Assembly: GCF_900091725.1 (NCBI RefSeq)
Contig: NZ_FMBW01000074.1
Span: forward strand, 158,872 to 222,871
Reading direction: 5' to 3'
DNA length: 64,000 bases
DNA from: Streptomyces sp. DvalAA-43
GTDB taxonomy: Bacteria > Actinomycetota > Actinomycetes > Streptomycetales > Streptomycetaceae
In this document: one piece after another, positions 8,988-16,889 of the stretch
How positions within the stretch are numbered: the first letter of the stretch is position 1
How the letters are laid out: each line of letters opens with the position of its first letter
The notes under the pieces: model-generated
Seen by the model: only the letters and a program-made list of their open reading frames with translations
The model's database searches: none
Told to the model about the DNA's origin: nothing
Made by a program: the position numbers and the translations under genes

Positions 8988-10142
8988 CTACCCGTCATCC
9001 CCAAGGGACGCGCTCCATCCACCACGGGAGAGGCGGCACACCCCATCCGGCGTGATGCGAACCTGTGCGCCGAGCAGAGGCAGCGAGCCCTCCACGTTGA
9101 GGCGGTTGCGGATGCGTTCCAGGGCGGTCCACAGCTTCTGGGGCCCGCTCTGGTGCACTTCCGGCGGGTCGGTCCACTCTGCGGATGCTCGCGCCCATGA
9201 CCCGTCCGGGTGGACAAGGCAGGCAGTCCGGGTCTGGTCGTCGCGTTCTTCGTAGGCGACCTCCACACCGGGCACGGTGATTTCCAGCATGGAGCGCAGC
9301 TCCCACGCATTCGCCACGTCGACCACGGGATAGCGGCCCGTACTGACCTTTTCTCCCTCTGCGCTCCGCGCGGCGGTGAGCAGGGCGGTGTGCTCCGGCG
9401 GGTAGTCGTCCCCGGAGCGGGTGACCATGAAACCGGCCATGTCGCTCTCCACTCGCCCGACCACGTCACCGTTGGCCTGCTTCCATCCGGTGACGATCAG
9501 GCATGTTCGCCCGAGTGTCGTGGCGATGCGGCCACCAGGTGCCAGCGCAGCCAGCACCGGCCGCAGTCCCGGACCGGCGGGAAGGCCGACCGTCGAGACA
9601 ATCCGCTCGTACGTACCGGGTACATGCTCCGTCGCGTCGGCCGTGATGAAGTGGGGGAAGATCCCGAGCCGGGCCAGTCGGTCACCGGCCGCACGGGTCA
9701 GGTGGGGGTCCACATCCAGGCTGGTCACGTGCTGGTCCCCGATGCGACGGGCCGCATAGGCGGTGAGCCCGCCGCTCCCGGTCCCCAGGTCCAGGACCGA
9801 AAGCCCGTCTCCCAGCCGCCCATGGCGGAGCATGCGCACCACGAGACTCGGCATCGTGGCCGACGACGTGGGCCGACCGTGCGCCCGGTCCCCGATCCGG
9901 GCATGGTCGGCGTGCAAGGCGCCGACCCTGGTGATCAGCGACCGGTCCGAGTAGGCCGCTCGCATCCACGCCACCGGATCGCTGGAACCGTCGTGCAGCG
10001 CCCAGCCCGAGCCGTCCGCGTCCCTATCCCACCATCGTGGGACCAGTTCGTGACGGGGTACGTGGGTCACCGTCGACAACCACCGGGAATCGGGTTCCGT
10101 CACCTGATCTGCGAGCCGTTCCGCAGGTCCGTGCCAATCCAT
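8988..10142 (-). CDS. PCMT-like SAM-dependent methyltransferase
   Basis: 384 residues from ATG 10142 (MDWHGPAERLADQVTEPDSR). HVPRHELVPRWW near residue 30 is typical of protein-L-isoaspartate methyltransferase relatives. PTSSATMPSLVVRML and then the SAM-binding motif VLDLGTGSGGLTAYAARRIG (about residue 120) followed by VTSLDVDPHLTRAAGDRL are clear. The long C-terminal extension is family-specific. It lies 13 bp downstream of a truncated radical SAM/SPASM gene on the same strand. Such pairs occur in peptide-modifying (RiPP) loci, so the substrate may once have been a modified peptide; that is inference. It lies inside the prophage-interrupted region. Confidence 0.75.
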   Translation of the reverse strand: MDWHGPAERLADQVTEPDSRWLSTVTHVPRHELVPRWWDRDADGSGWALHDGSSDPVAWMRAAYSDRSLITRVGALHADHARIGDRAHGRPTSSATMPSLVVRMLRHGRLGDGLSVLDLGTGSGGLTAYAARRIGDQHVTSLDVDPHLTRAAGDRLARLGIFPHFITADATEHVPGTYERIVSTVGLPAGPGLRPVLAALAPGGRIATTLGRTCLIVTGWKQANGDVVGRVESDMAGFMVTRSGDDYPPEHTALLTAARSAEGEKVSTGRYPVVDVANAWELRSMLEITVPGVEVAYEERDDQTRTACLVHPDGSWARASAEWTDPPEVHQSGPQKLWTALERIRNRLNVEGSLPLLGAQVRITPDGVCRLSRGGWSASLGDDG

Positions 10143-10155
10143 GCTGCCCAACCTC

Positions 10156-10605
10156 TCAGTACTTGGGTCCGCAGGCGGTAGTGCTCGCCGGATTGCAGTC
10201 GCTGCTGTCGTCCGGCGGACAGCCATTCCGGACGGGCAGCGGAATCCGCGCCGCAAGGTCCGCCCAAGCCTCTCCACCGAGCAGTTCTCCTAACCGGGTC
10301 TCGCGTACGTTCCCCACAGGGAAGTCCCGCGCCAGTACACACCCCGCGAGATCTCCGTTCGGAAGGACGGCGGCGCGCCCACGCGTGCACCTCCCGCACA
10401 TCTCGTCCAGCGTCGGAGACTGCCCCGGCAGCCTGGCCCGCCCGACCGCCCGCGCCCGGTCCATCGTGATCCGGGTAACGCCCATGGATTGCAGTTCGGC
10501 ACGGGCTTCGTCGACACGTTGCCCCGGCAGGACTTCCACGACTCCGGCCCGGATCGGCACGCCCGCTTGACGCCACACGATCACGTGTCGCAAGATTGGC
10601 CGCAG
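10156..10605 (-). pseudogene. Radical SAM/SPASM protein, 5'-truncated
   Basis: The reverse strand encodes the C-terminal half of a radical SAM peptide-maturase-like protein: ILRHVIVWRQAGVPIRAGVV, then the auxiliary-cluster region LDEMCGRCTRGRAAVLPNGD, LAGCVLARDFPVGNVRETRL and a cysteine-containing tail SDCNPASTTACGPKY. The N-terminal CxxxCxxC radical SAM motif and half of the barrel are missing. The frame upstream of about 10,605 is unrelated sequence that runs into a phage terminator. It therefore cannot be catalytically active. It was once the partner of the adjacent methyltransferase. Confidence 0.75.
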
Positions 10606-10635
10606 TTCCGCATGCCCGGAAACAAAAACCACCCG

Positions 10636-10664
10636 ACAGCCCCCGCCCACACCGCGGGGGCTGT
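10636..10664 (+). terminator. Phage-type hairpin terminator
   Basis: An 11-bp perfect stem (ACAGCCCCCGC at 10,636-10,646 with 10,654-10,664) and a 7-nt loop, followed by TCGCTT. On the plus strand no gene remains upstream of it; what precedes it is the broken end of the radical SAM gene. This marks a deletion junction at about 10,605-10,630. Confidence 0.6.
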
Positions 10665-10728
10665 TCGCTTCCCACACGGCCACCACACACGCCACCATGG
10701 AGCCTCACCCGGAACCTTGGGGGGTTCG

Positions 10729-11106
10729 ATGTTTGGCAGCAAGAAGACCGAAGAAGAGAAAGCCGCCGCCAAGCACCTCGGGCGTGTACGCGTCGCCGCG
10801 GCCGCAGCCGGCGTAACCGTGATCGGTAGCAAGTTCCATCAGGCCGGACAGCAATCGATCCCCGTCGAGGGATCACGCGTCACGATCGAGCTCGGCGAGG
10901 TCGCCCGCAAACGCATCACCGCGACCCGGGTCGCCCTTACCGGGATCTTCGCGCTGTGGCTCAAGAAGGACGAGAGCAAGCTGTACATCACGGTCGAGCA
11001 CCCTGACGGCGTGATCCTGTACCCCGTCGCTGCGAAGAAGGAAGCGCAGGCCCGAGTGTTCGCCACACTCGTCAACGGCGAGGCGACCGGCATCACCGCC
11101 GAGTAA
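10729..11106 (+). CDS. Hypothetical protein in prophage remnant
   Basis: 125 residues beginning MFGSKKTEEEKAAAKHLGRV. The N-terminal 20 residues are charged and helical. The rest is predicted beta-rich with an IELGEVARKRITATRVALTG core and LYITVEHPDGVILYPV near the end, which resembles a PH-like or SHOCT-less membrane-associated beta domain, but I do not recognise a family. ATG 10,729 follows a G-rich stretch (GGGG) that could serve as a ribosome site. It is a single-gene transcript between two hairpin terminators (10,636 and 11,115). Confidence 0.7.
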   Translation: MFGSKKTEEEKAAAKHLGRVRVAAAAAGVTVIGSKFHQAGQQSIPVEGSRVTIELGEVARKRITATRVALTGIFALWLKKDESKLYITVEHPDGVILYPVAAKKEAQARVFATLVNGEATGITAE

Positions 11107-11114
11107 CGCCGCAC

Positions 11115-11147
11115 AACGGCCCCCGACTCGCTCAGCCGAGGGCCGTT
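11115..11147 (+). terminator. Hairpin terminator
   Basis: Arms AACGGCCC (11,115-11,122) and GGGCCGTT (11,140-11,147) followed by TTCC, 8 bp after the stop of the hypothetical gene at 11,106. It sits between convergent genes. Confidence 0.7.
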
Positions 11148-11171
11148 TCCGTGCTCCCTACGCTCAACGAG

Positions 11172-11909
11172 CTACTGCTCGTGATTCGACGATTCCTTGT
11201 GGTCCCGGGGCCCTGGCAGTACCTGAGCATTGCGAATAGCCGGCATCTCCGAGCCCGCGAACCTCATGATCAGACCAGCCTGCAACCGCGCCTTGATCTC
11301 AGGATCCTCAACCTCGGCAAGAAGCAAGATCGCTTGCTCTGCAGACCGCTCGGCGCGCATGTCATCCCGCAACGCATCCGTCTCCGACGCCATGTGCTTC
11401 AAAGCCTTATCCGACTCACGATGAAACAGACGCCCGATCACCGTCGTCACGATCCCTGCAGTCGTCGTCACCATGGATGCGTACAGATCACCGCTCGTCT
11501 CGGCTCGCCAAATCGCTAGCCCGACCCCAGTCAGCAGCACACCACCGCCGAGCACCGAGAAGACCTGACTTGTAAGGAAGCTGCGTTGCGACTGCGTTAG
11601 GCCGTATGCGTAACGCTGCACGAGCAGCTCGGCAAAACGATCATCGTCAACTCGCTGTTGAGCCGCCAACGGCTGATACATCGCAGGACCAGGGGGAGGG
11701 GGCGGCTGAGGACCGGGCTGCGACTCGACATCCAGCTGACTGTCAAGGCGAAATAGGTCCGAGCGGAGGAGGGAACCACGGAGATCCGTTGCCACCTTCT
11801 GCCTGTCGCGCTCCAAACCCCTTCGGTTTGCCCACAAGGCCGCGAACGTCGTAAGTACCCCAGCGACCGCACCCGTGATCCCGAACCAATCTGCGTGCAC
11901 CTGTCCCAC
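11172..11909 (-). CDS. TRADD-N-associated membrane domain (2TM) protein
   Basis: About 245 residues from GTG 11,909 (VGQVHADWFGITGAVAGVLT). An N-terminal hydrophobic helix is followed by a charged, Pro-rich linker. Then come two membrane helices: FLTSQVFSVLGGGVLLTGVG and ASMVTTTAGIVTTVIGRL. The cytosolic tail LFHRESDKALKHMASETDAL, DDMRAERSAEQAILLLAEVE and DPEIKARLQAGLIMRF matches the TRADD-N-associated 2TM domain described in computational surveys of bacterial conflict systems. Base composition is less GC-rich than the chromosome. It is divergent from the phage genes at 11,989. A role in anti-phage signalling or superinfection exclusion is possible but unproven. Confidence 0.65.
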   Translation of the reverse strand: MGQVHADWFGITGAVAGVLTTFAALWANRRGLERDRQKVATDLRGSLLRSDLFRLDSQLDVESQPGPQPPPPPGPAMYQPLAAQQRVDDDRFAELLVQRYAYGLTQSQRSFLTSQVFSVLGGGVLLTGVGLAIWRAETSGDLYASMVTTTAGIVTTVIGRLFHRESDKALKHMASETDALRDDMRAERSAEQAILLLAEVEDPEIKARLQAGLIMRFAGSEMPAIRNAQVLPGPRDHKESSNHEQ

Positions 11910-11988
11910 CCCATAAGTTCGCGAGGGTGGCACAGTACCGCCCCACCCCTGTGCACCCCCCCACCCGGCCGAGAGGGGTACCCCCGCC

Positions 11989-12255
11989 ATGCGCGTACGC
12001 GTCACGGACGGGACACGCGAGGTCGAGATCAGGACCGACCCCGACGAGCAGCATCCAACGCTCGACCAAGTCGAAGCCACAGCCGTACGACTGCTCAACG
12101 CACTCGACCAACAGCCAGCCGACGAACCGAACCGCACACCGATCGGGTTCGCCGCGCAGTACGACCTCGACCGCGTCTCACTCGACTCGACAACCGAACG
12201 AGGCGACCAGACCGAGCCCGAGCACTACGACGAACCCGAGGACAACACACCATGA
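11989..12255 (+). CDS. Small acidic phage hypothetical protein
   Basis: 88 residues, MRVRVTDGTREVEIRTDPDE, with an acidic C-terminal half. A GAGAGGGG stretch lies just upstream of the ATG. Its stop overlaps the HNH gene start (ATGA at 12,252-12,255), so the two are translationally coupled. It may be a structural or regulatory early protein; no family recognised. Confidence 0.65.
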   Translation: MRVRVTDGTREVEIRTDPDEQHPTLDQVEATAVRLLNALDQQPADEPNRTPIGFAAQYDLDRVSLDSTTERGDQTEPEHYDEPEDNTP

Positions 12256-12554
12256 GCGGGCAGTGGGCAGACAGCACACGGCGCGACGAACTGCCGGCCG
12301 ACTGGTACACCGTCATCCGCCTATACGTCCTGCACCGTGACGAACACCGATGCAGGTGGCGCGAGGGACACATCGTGTGCGGTCACCATGCCAACCAGGT
12401 CGACCACATCGTGCCCGGCAACGACCACCGGTACGAGAACCTGCAGGCTCTGTGCGAACACCACCATGCCGTCAAGAGCAGCCGCGAGGGCAACGCCGCC
12501 CGATGGCGAGAACGAGCTCGTCGACCGCCCGAGCGACATCCCGGTCTGATCTGA
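12252..12554 (+). CDS. Phage HNH endonuclease
   Basis: 100 residues starting MSGQWADSTRRDELPADWYT. The HNH/beta-beta-alpha-metal fold is visible: HRCRWREGHIVCGHHANQVD with HIVPGND, then NLQALCEHHHAVKSSREGN. Two cysteine pairs (C in HRC and VCG; LC in the C-terminal part) would bind structural zinc. Phages of HK97 type encode such a nuclease near the terminase genes, where it helps DNA packaging. Here the terminase is about 1.7 kb downstream in the same orientation. Confidence 0.85.
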   Translation: MSGQWADSTRRDELPADWYTVIRLYVLHRDEHRCRWREGHIVCGHHANQVDHIVPGNDHRYENLQALCEHHHAVKSSREGNAARWRERARRPPERHPGLI

Positions 12555-12851
12555 AACCGAACAGCCCGACCCGAAGATCTGAACCCCGCCCCCCTGGGGG
12601 GTGACTCCCCCTCCCCGCCCCTCACGGCGCTCGGGAGGTGCTGCGGCTCGGATTCTGTACGGGTCTGGCGAAAACGGCCACGTGTGGGGCGTGAGCGGCT
12701 CGCTGACGGGCGAGCAGCGGGGCGGCAGGGTGATTGGATGGCGCGCGGTCGAGGGCCCGCAGATCGCCTCCCACCCTGCCGCCCCCACTGAGTGAACAGT
12801 AAATACACAGGTCAGGGCCTTAAAAGCGTGACACTCGGGTACACTGGACGC
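12555..12851. other. Intergenic region with probable promoter of the primase-like gene
   Basis: No convincing gene. It holds a G/C-rich palindromic stretch (CCCCCCTGGGGGG near 12,588-12,600) and, at its right end, TGACAC (829-834) and TACACT (12,840-12,845). TACACT lies only 6 nt before ATG 12,852 and could be a -10 box giving a leaderless transcript of the next gene. Confidence 0.4.
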
Positions 12852-13436
12852 ATGATGAACCGGACGTGCGAGCAGTGCGGCGGCCCCATGCCGATCATGG
12901 CTCGGGCCCACGCAGTGACGTGCTCGCCACGGTGCCGCAAGGCTCGGTCACGCAAGCACCGCACCGTTCCGGCCGAGCTCACGCAGCGCCCGCGGTGGGT
13001 ACGCCGCACCTCACGGAAAGTGCCGATCACCATTGGCGGCGCGGTCTCGTCCAGTACCGATCCGACGACGTGGTCGACGTACCGGGCCGCAGCCGACTCG
13101 GCGGCCGGCGTCGGGCTCGGGTTCGTCCTCAACGGCGACGGCATCGTGTGCCTCGACCTCGACCACGCCCTCGACGACCAGGGCGCTCCACTGCTGTGGG
13201 CTCAGCGCATCCTCAACGCCGCCGCCGGTACGTGGGTTGAGCGGTCGGTGTCCGGTGAGGGGCTGCACGTGTGGGGCACGGGCAAGTTGCCGCGCGGGCG
13301 CCGCATCACGGTTGACGGCGGCGGCTCGGTCGAGGTGTACGGCGACGGCCGGTACATCGCAGTCACCGGGCGGACGTTCGGCAGCGCGCCTTGCAAGCTA
13401 GGTGACCTGCAAGATGTTGTTGACTCGTTCAGCTAA
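12852..13436 (+). CDS. Phage zinc-finger and primase/polymerase-like protein
   Basis: 194 residues, MMNRTCEQCGGPMPIMARAH. An N-terminal Cys4-type zinc ribbon (CEQC and CSPRC, residues 5-30) precedes an archaeo-eukaryotic-type prim-pol core: GVGLGFVLNGDGIVCLDLDH with the two metal-binding Asp, GTWVERSVSGEGLHVWGTGK and GSVEVYGDGRYIAVTGRTF. This is the bifunctional DNA primase/polymerase N-terminal domain as found in actinophages, without a helicase domain. It would prime phage DNA synthesis. The stop overlaps the convergent gene's stop by four bases. Confidence 0.78.
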   Translation: MMNRTCEQCGGPMPIMARAHAVTCSPRCRKARSRKHRTVPAELTQRPRWVRRTSRKVPITIGGAVSSSTDPTTWSTYRAAADSAAGVGLGFVLNGDGIVCLDLDHALDDQGAPLLWAQRILNAAAGTWVERSVSGEGLHVWGTGKLPRGRRITVDGGGSVEVYGDGRYIAVTGRTFGSAPCKLGDLQDVVDSFS

Positions 13437-14191
13437 CGCGGCTCCGGGCTCTTTGATGAGCTTGGCGAGGGGCCTGCCTGTCCGGCCGACTCTCGTTCAG
13501 CGTCCCGCTTGCCCTTCTCGTACCACTTCTGCCGATCCTCTTGGATGGTCTGCCTCAGATCCTCTTTTGATGTTTCTTCGCTGACAGTGAAAGCCTGGAT
13601 TGCCGGGATCAACGTAACGACCGATACCACGAGCGTAGCTATTGCCGCCCCCAAGCCGATGTAGCCTGCCCGCTTGGCTCGCACGTCCTCTTTGAATCGC
13701 GCACTCACGGAGTGCCGCAGTGAGAGTCGGGGATCGCCACCGTCAAGAAGGAGCTTGTATGTGATCTCCTGCCCCTTGTGGATGACATACGGGTCGATCT
13801 GTAACGCATTGCCGTGGATGGTGGCGGGTGGTACACGTCGGCTGTCGGTACTTGCCGAGGTCAGAACAGACACGACGCGGGCATTCATCCTGAACTCGGT
13901 CGATTCGCCATTGAAGTTGGCAGCCTCGATTTCCCTATTGCCCAGGTTCGTCAACTTGAGGGTGGCTGTTTGTGGCTGTGCGATGCGCTCGGAACTGAGG
14001 CTCACCGTTAGTCCGCTGTGCGAAGAGGACAGGAGAGGGGTGAACTCGATCGAGTACGCCATTTTGCGATGCGGGACGGCTGCACGCCAAGCCCAGTATC
14101 CGACGAGCAACGTCGCCAGGATGGCTAACGGCGCCATGACCGCGCTTAGGACTTCTGCCCAGTTGGGGCCTGCGAGGGTAACAGATGGCAT
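13433..14191 (-). CDS. Two-helix membrane protein of unknown function in prophage
   Basis: 252 residues from ATG 14,191 (MPSVTLAGPNWAEVLSAVMA). TM1 is LSAVMAPLAILATLLVGYWAW (about residues 15-35). A beta-rich domain follows (IEFTPLLSSSHSGLTVSLSS, ATLKLTNLGNREIEAANFN). TM2 is YIGLGAAIATLVVSVVTLI (about 185-205). It ends in a charged helical tail. Codon use is AT-richer than in neighbours. It is antisense to the phage genes, like a lysogeny-expressed accessory gene (moron). It has no recognised family; exclusion of other phages is one possibility. Confidence 0.6.
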   Translation of the reverse strand: MPSVTLAGPNWAEVLSAVMAPLAILATLLVGYWAWRAAVPHRKMAYSIEFTPLLSSSHSGLTVSLSSERIAQPQTATLKLTNLGNREIEAANFNGESTEFRMNARVVSVLTSASTDSRRVPPATIHGNALQIDPYVIHKGQEITYKLLLDGGDPRLSLRHSVSARFKEDVRAKRAGYIGLGAAIATLVVSVVTLIPAIQAFTVSEETSKEDLRQTIQEDRQKWYEKGKRDAERESAGQAGPSPSSSKSPEPR

Positions 14192-14254
14192 GCGGCGGTT
14201 ATAGCAGACACCCGACTGGCGTTGGGAGTTGAAGCAACCTGACAGGGAGGAACC

Positions 14255-14755
14255 ATGGCAGGTATGGGCCCTGCGCCGAAGGATCCGAGCCGTCGGGCCC
14301 GGCGCAACAAGGACACCATCCCGCAGACGGTCTTGCGGTGGGAGCAGGCCGAGGCGCCCGAGCTTCCCGATTTCCGCGTCGAACGTGACGGACAGCTCGT
14401 TGAGTTCGTGTGGCCGGAGCGCACCCGCGAATGGTGGCAGACGTGGATCGACAGCCCGCAGGCCGAGCACTTCGGTACGTCCGACTGGCAGTACCTCCTC
14501 GACACCGCCCTGATTCACGCCCGGCTGTGGCGCGGCGATCTATCGGCCGCGGGCGAACTGCGGCTGAGAGTTGCGGCGTTCGGGGCGACCCCGGCGGACC
14601 GGGCCCGGCTGCGCATGGTGTTCGCCGAGGCGGACGGCGCCGACCAAGGGCGCGGTAGTTCGGGTGGCCCGTCCGCGCGCGAGCGGTACGGGGCGGCGAA
14701 GCTGCGTTCGCTTCCGGGCGGGAAGTCCGGGAAGTCCTCGACTGGCGACGAGTAG
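14255..14755 (+). CDS. Phage terminase small subunit
   Basis: 166 residues, MAGMGPAPKDPSRRARRNKD. The N-terminal basic segment, LPDFRVERDGQLVEFVWPER, TREWWQTWIDSPQAEHFG and DWQYLLDTALIHARLWRGD with a low-complexity C-terminal tail match small terminases of actinophages. It is followed after 8 bp by the large subunit gene. It would bind the packaging site of phage DNA and regulate the motor. A GGAGGAA ribosome site precedes the start. Confidence 0.8.
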   Translation: MAGMGPAPKDPSRRARRNKDTIPQTVLRWEQAEAPELPDFRVERDGQLVEFVWPERTREWWQTWIDSPQAEHFGTSDWQYLLDTALIHARLWRGDLSAAGELRLRVAAFGATPADRARLRMVFAEADGADQGRGSSGGPSARERYGAAKLRSLPGGKSGKSSTGDE

Positions 14756-14763
14756 GGGGCGGT

Positions 14764-16422
14764 ATGCCGTGGCGTGGCCCTGAGTTCGAGGGCGAGCGCC
14801 CCACGCTGGGTTGGTACGTCCTCGATTGGATGATCGAGAATCTCGCGCAGCCTGGACGTGACGACGGCGAGCCGTTCGTGCCGACGCAGGAACAGGCAGA
14901 GTTCCTGTGCGGGTACTACGAGCTGCACCCGGTGACCGGGAAGCGGATCATTCACCGGGCGCTGCTCAGCCGGCCGCGAGGGTGGGGGAAGAGTCCGTTC
15001 GTCGGCGCGATCGCACTCGCCGAGGCGTGCGCCGACGTCGTGCCGGACGGATGGGACGCGTACGGCGAGCCGATCGGCCGGCCGTGGCACTCGATCCGTA
15101 CGCCGCTCGTGCGCATCGCCGCGGTGACCGAGCAGCAGACCGACAACACATGGGTGCCGCTGCTGGAGATGGCGCGGGGCGGGTCACTGTCGACCGACTA
15201 CGGGCTCGACGTCCTCGACACCGTGATCTACCTGCCACGCGGCGAGATCTCCCCAATCACGTCGTCGGCAACGAGCGTCAAGGGTGACCCCGCACGCTTC
15301 GCGTCGCTCGATCAGACGGAGGAGTGGAAGGAGTCGAACGGCGGGCTGAAGCTCGCGAAGACTCTGCGGTTCAACGCGACCAAGCTCGGCGGCAGCATCA
15401 TCGAGACGCCGAACGCGTACACGCCGGGCGAGGGCAGCGTCGCGGAGAACTCGGCGGCGGACTATCAGGCGATTCTCGACGGCCGGTCGCGGGCGCGCGG
15501 CATCCTGGTCGACCACCGGGAGGCGCCGCCCGAGACGGACATGACCGACGAGCAGTCGCTCGTCGCCGGGCTGCGGTACGCGTACGGCGACAGCAGCGAC
15601 CACCCCGACGGGTGCGTGCTGCACGACCCGCCGTGCCCGCCCGGGTGGTCCCCGATCGAAGGGATCACCGGCGCGTTCTGGGACACGTCGAACGAGCCGC
15701 AGGATCTGCGCGCCGACTTCCTGAACCAGATCACCCACGCCGCCGACGCGTGGCTGTCGCAGCCGGAGGTGCGCGCGGCGACGGACCTCGACCGGGCGGC
15801 CGAGGTAGGCGACCGGATCGTGCTCGGGTTCGACGGCTCGCGGAAGCGCTCGCGCGGGGTGACCGACGCGACGGCGCTGATCGGCTGCCGGCTCAGCGAC
15901 GGGCACCTGTTCACGCTCGGCGTGTGGGAGCAGCCGAAAGGGTGGAAGCCGCCCCCGGGCGAGCCCGGCGAGGGTTGGCAGGTGCCGGTCGTCGAGGTGC
16001 TCGCGAAGGTGCACGAGACGTTCGACCGGTACGACGTGATCGGGTTCTACGCCGACCCGGCGAAATGGGAATCGCACGTTGCGGACTGGGAGGCGGCGTA
16101 CGGGCCGCGGCTCAAGGTGCAGTCGACCCGGAATCACCCGGTCGAATGCCGGGCCGCAGTCCATGCCAGGCGTGGCCAAGAAAGGCAACACTATGCGCAC
16201 CCGAATCCTCGCCCTCGTCGCCGCCGCAGTGGCGTCGGTGCCGGTTCTGACCGTGACCGCTTCGGCGGCCCCGGCAGACCTGAACGCGCCTTACGCCCGT
16301 GCCGCTGCCAAGGTGGGCGCGGACGGAACGCTCCTGGCGACCAAGCACGTCTCGTCGGCGGAGCGGCTGAACGGTCGTCCTGCGGGCTACTACTGCGTGG
16401 CGGTGTCCGACCCCACCATTGA
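14764..16422 (+). pseudogene. Phage terminase large subunit, 3'-truncated
   Basis: ATG 14,764 begins MPWRGPEFEGERPTLGWYVL. The ATPase has Walker A in LLSRPRGWGKSPFVGAIALA (about residues 70-90) and Walker B in ASLDQTEEWKESNGG (about 180-195). The nuclease domain starts at IVLGFDGSRKRSRGVTDATA and reaches DVIGFYADPAKWESHVADWE. From about 16,145 the phage-like sequence stops; the frame then stays open by chance to 16,422 with arginine-rich nonsense that overlaps the next gene. The last catalytic acidic residue region and C-terminus (about 80-100 residues) are missing, so the motor is dead. The break is one of the prophage deletion points. Confidence 0.8.
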
Positions 16423-16585
16423 CCTGCGCAACGCGGCAGTGGTCGCCACGGTGAACAACAACCGGTCAATGATCACCGCCATTCCGAACAGCAACTGCAA
16501 CGGTAAGACCCGCACCATCACGGTCGTGACGAGCAACTACAACAACGACGCGGCTGACGTCCCATTCACCGTCGCCGTCCTGTAG
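16193..16585 (+). CDS. Small secreted protein
   Basis: 130 residues from ATG 16,193 with AAAGG upstream. A clear Sec signal peptide, MRTRILALVAAAVASVPVLT then VTASAAPAD, should be cleaved after ASA. The mature part has GTLLATKHVSSAERLNGRPA, YYCVAVSDPTIDL and RTITVVTSNYNN, a beta-rich fold with two Cys that may form a disulfide. Similar small exported proteins of unknown role are common in Streptomyces. It directly abuts the truncated terminase, so it was joined to it by deletion. Confidence 0.7.
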   Translation: MRTRILALVAAAVASVPVLTVTASAAPADLNAPYARAAAKVGADGTLLATKHVSSAERLNGRPAGYYCVAVSDPTIDLRNAAVVATVNNNRSMITAIPNSNCNGKTRTITVVTSNYNNDAADVPFTVAVL

Positions 16586-16889
16586 CAGGTAATCCGAGAG
16601 AGGTATCCGGCCAGGTGCGCCAGCTCACTGGCACGGCATGACCGATGGTGACGAGCGCCCCCCGGCACACCCTGACCTCGCTATCTGACACACACTAGGT
16701 CAGGGGCCGAGACTGCCGAGACCTATTGAGGGACCGGGCAGGCAGGCACGCCTCGAAACGCAGTCTCCGATCAGCGGGAAGGTGCCCGTCGGCCAAAAGC
16801 AGGCAGGCGGGCACTCACCGCCGCTGGAGCGGAACCGGCTCGTCAGCGAGTGGCACCGCTGGGCATTTTTAAAGGCTATGAACGCGGCT
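16586..16889. other. Non-coding right end of prophage remnant, with inverted repeat
   Basis: No gene is visible. An inverted repeat with 9-bp arms CCCTGACCT (16,670-16,678) and AGGTCAGGG (16,697-16,705) encloses an 18-nt loop; it could be a terminator for the secreted-protein gene or part of an old attachment region. The stretch ends at the junction with DUF4291. Confidence 0.45.

Noticed and set aside
16145..16422. C-terminus of the terminase as read in the open frame
   Set aside because: Arginine/glycine-rich nonsense overlapping a gene with a signal peptide in another frame.
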